From: CAXMWX01 sp051008185
GTDB lineage: Bacteria > Pseudomonadota > Gammaproteobacteria > Eutrophobiales > Eutrophobiaceae
Length of the DNA stretch: 7,125 nucleotides
NCBI GenBank assembly: GCA_051008185.1
Contig: JBPCXW010000050.1
Span: 1 to 7,125, forward strand
Direction: 5' to 3'
Shown: positions 6,716 through 7,125 of the stretch, one piece after another
How the letters are laid out: every line of letters begins with the position of its first letter
Position numbering within the stretch: the first letter of the stretch is position 1
Notes under the pieces: generated by a model
Seen by the model: only the letters and a program-made list of their open reading frames with translations
What the model was told of the DNA's origin: nothing
Database searches by the model: none
Position numbers and translations under genes: made by a program

Positions 6716-6753
6716 AGCCAAGATTGGTTGCCTTTCAAGTAACCGAAACACTT

Positions 6754-7125
<372 letters not shown>

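Larger units (their letters stand above)
6418..6753 (+). other. Non-coding tyrS-16S spacer and rRNA leader
   Basis: This 336-base stretch holds no supported gene. In order it contains a short, terminator-poor tyrS 3' region, an AT-rich tract, the rRNA promoter, a GC hairpin with a T run, boxA, boxC and about 110 bases of pre-16S leader. The layout parallels E. coli rrn leaders closely in its boxA and boxC, but only one promoter was recognised here, whereas E. coli has P1 and P2. The bases before 6754 should pair with sequence beyond the 16S 3' end to form the RNase III processing stalk; that partner lies outside the window. Confidence 0.85.

Overview
The window looks like a chromosomal segment from a gammaproteobacterium. 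The evidence is the partial 16S rRNA gene at the right end, a leader with E. coli-like boxA and boxC elements, and the order M23 peptidase / tyrosyl-tRNA synthetase / rRNA operon, which I recall from Pseudomonas (PA0667-tyrZ-rrn). I cannot place it below class from 372 bases of 16S. GC content looks moderate to high and fairly even, with no obvious compositional island.

Layout, left to right. A minus-strand gene for a 12-TM major facilitator transporter (1-1275) runs off the left edge with only its extreme C-terminal tail missing. Fifteen bases upstream of it is a TonB-dependent outer-membrane receptor (1291 to about 3669, minus). The receptor's 5' end overlaps the 3' end of a LysM/M23 murein endopeptidase of MepM type (3614-5077, minus). 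These three genes are packed like one operon, read from a good sigma-70-type promoter at 5123-5151. Divergently, tyrS of the TyrZ type (HLGH and KMSKS signatures plus an S4 domain) occupies 5221-6417 on the plus strand. The stretch 6418-6753 holds no gene but is rich in control signals: an AT-rich UP-like tract, a TTGAGA-N17-TATACT promoter with a GC-rich discriminator, a hairpin with a T run, boxA, boxC and processing-stalk sequence. 16S rRNA begins at about 6754 and is cut by the right edge near E. coli position 352.

Functionally, the right half is housekeeping (translation and rRNA synthesis) and the M23 enzyme is envelope maintenance. The receptor plus MFS pair looks like a two-membrane import route for a TonB-dependent substrate, perhaps a siderophore or another scarce organic molecule; the substrate cannot be read from the sequence. 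Its position downstream of the peptidase, where I would expect anmK by comparison with Pseudomonas, makes it the most accessory-looking part. I found no CRISPR array, insertion sequence, tRNA gene, phage gene or clearly new system. The points most worth checking are the endopeptidase-receptor-transporter operon, the overlapping receptor start, and the terminator-like hairpin between the rRNA start site and boxA.
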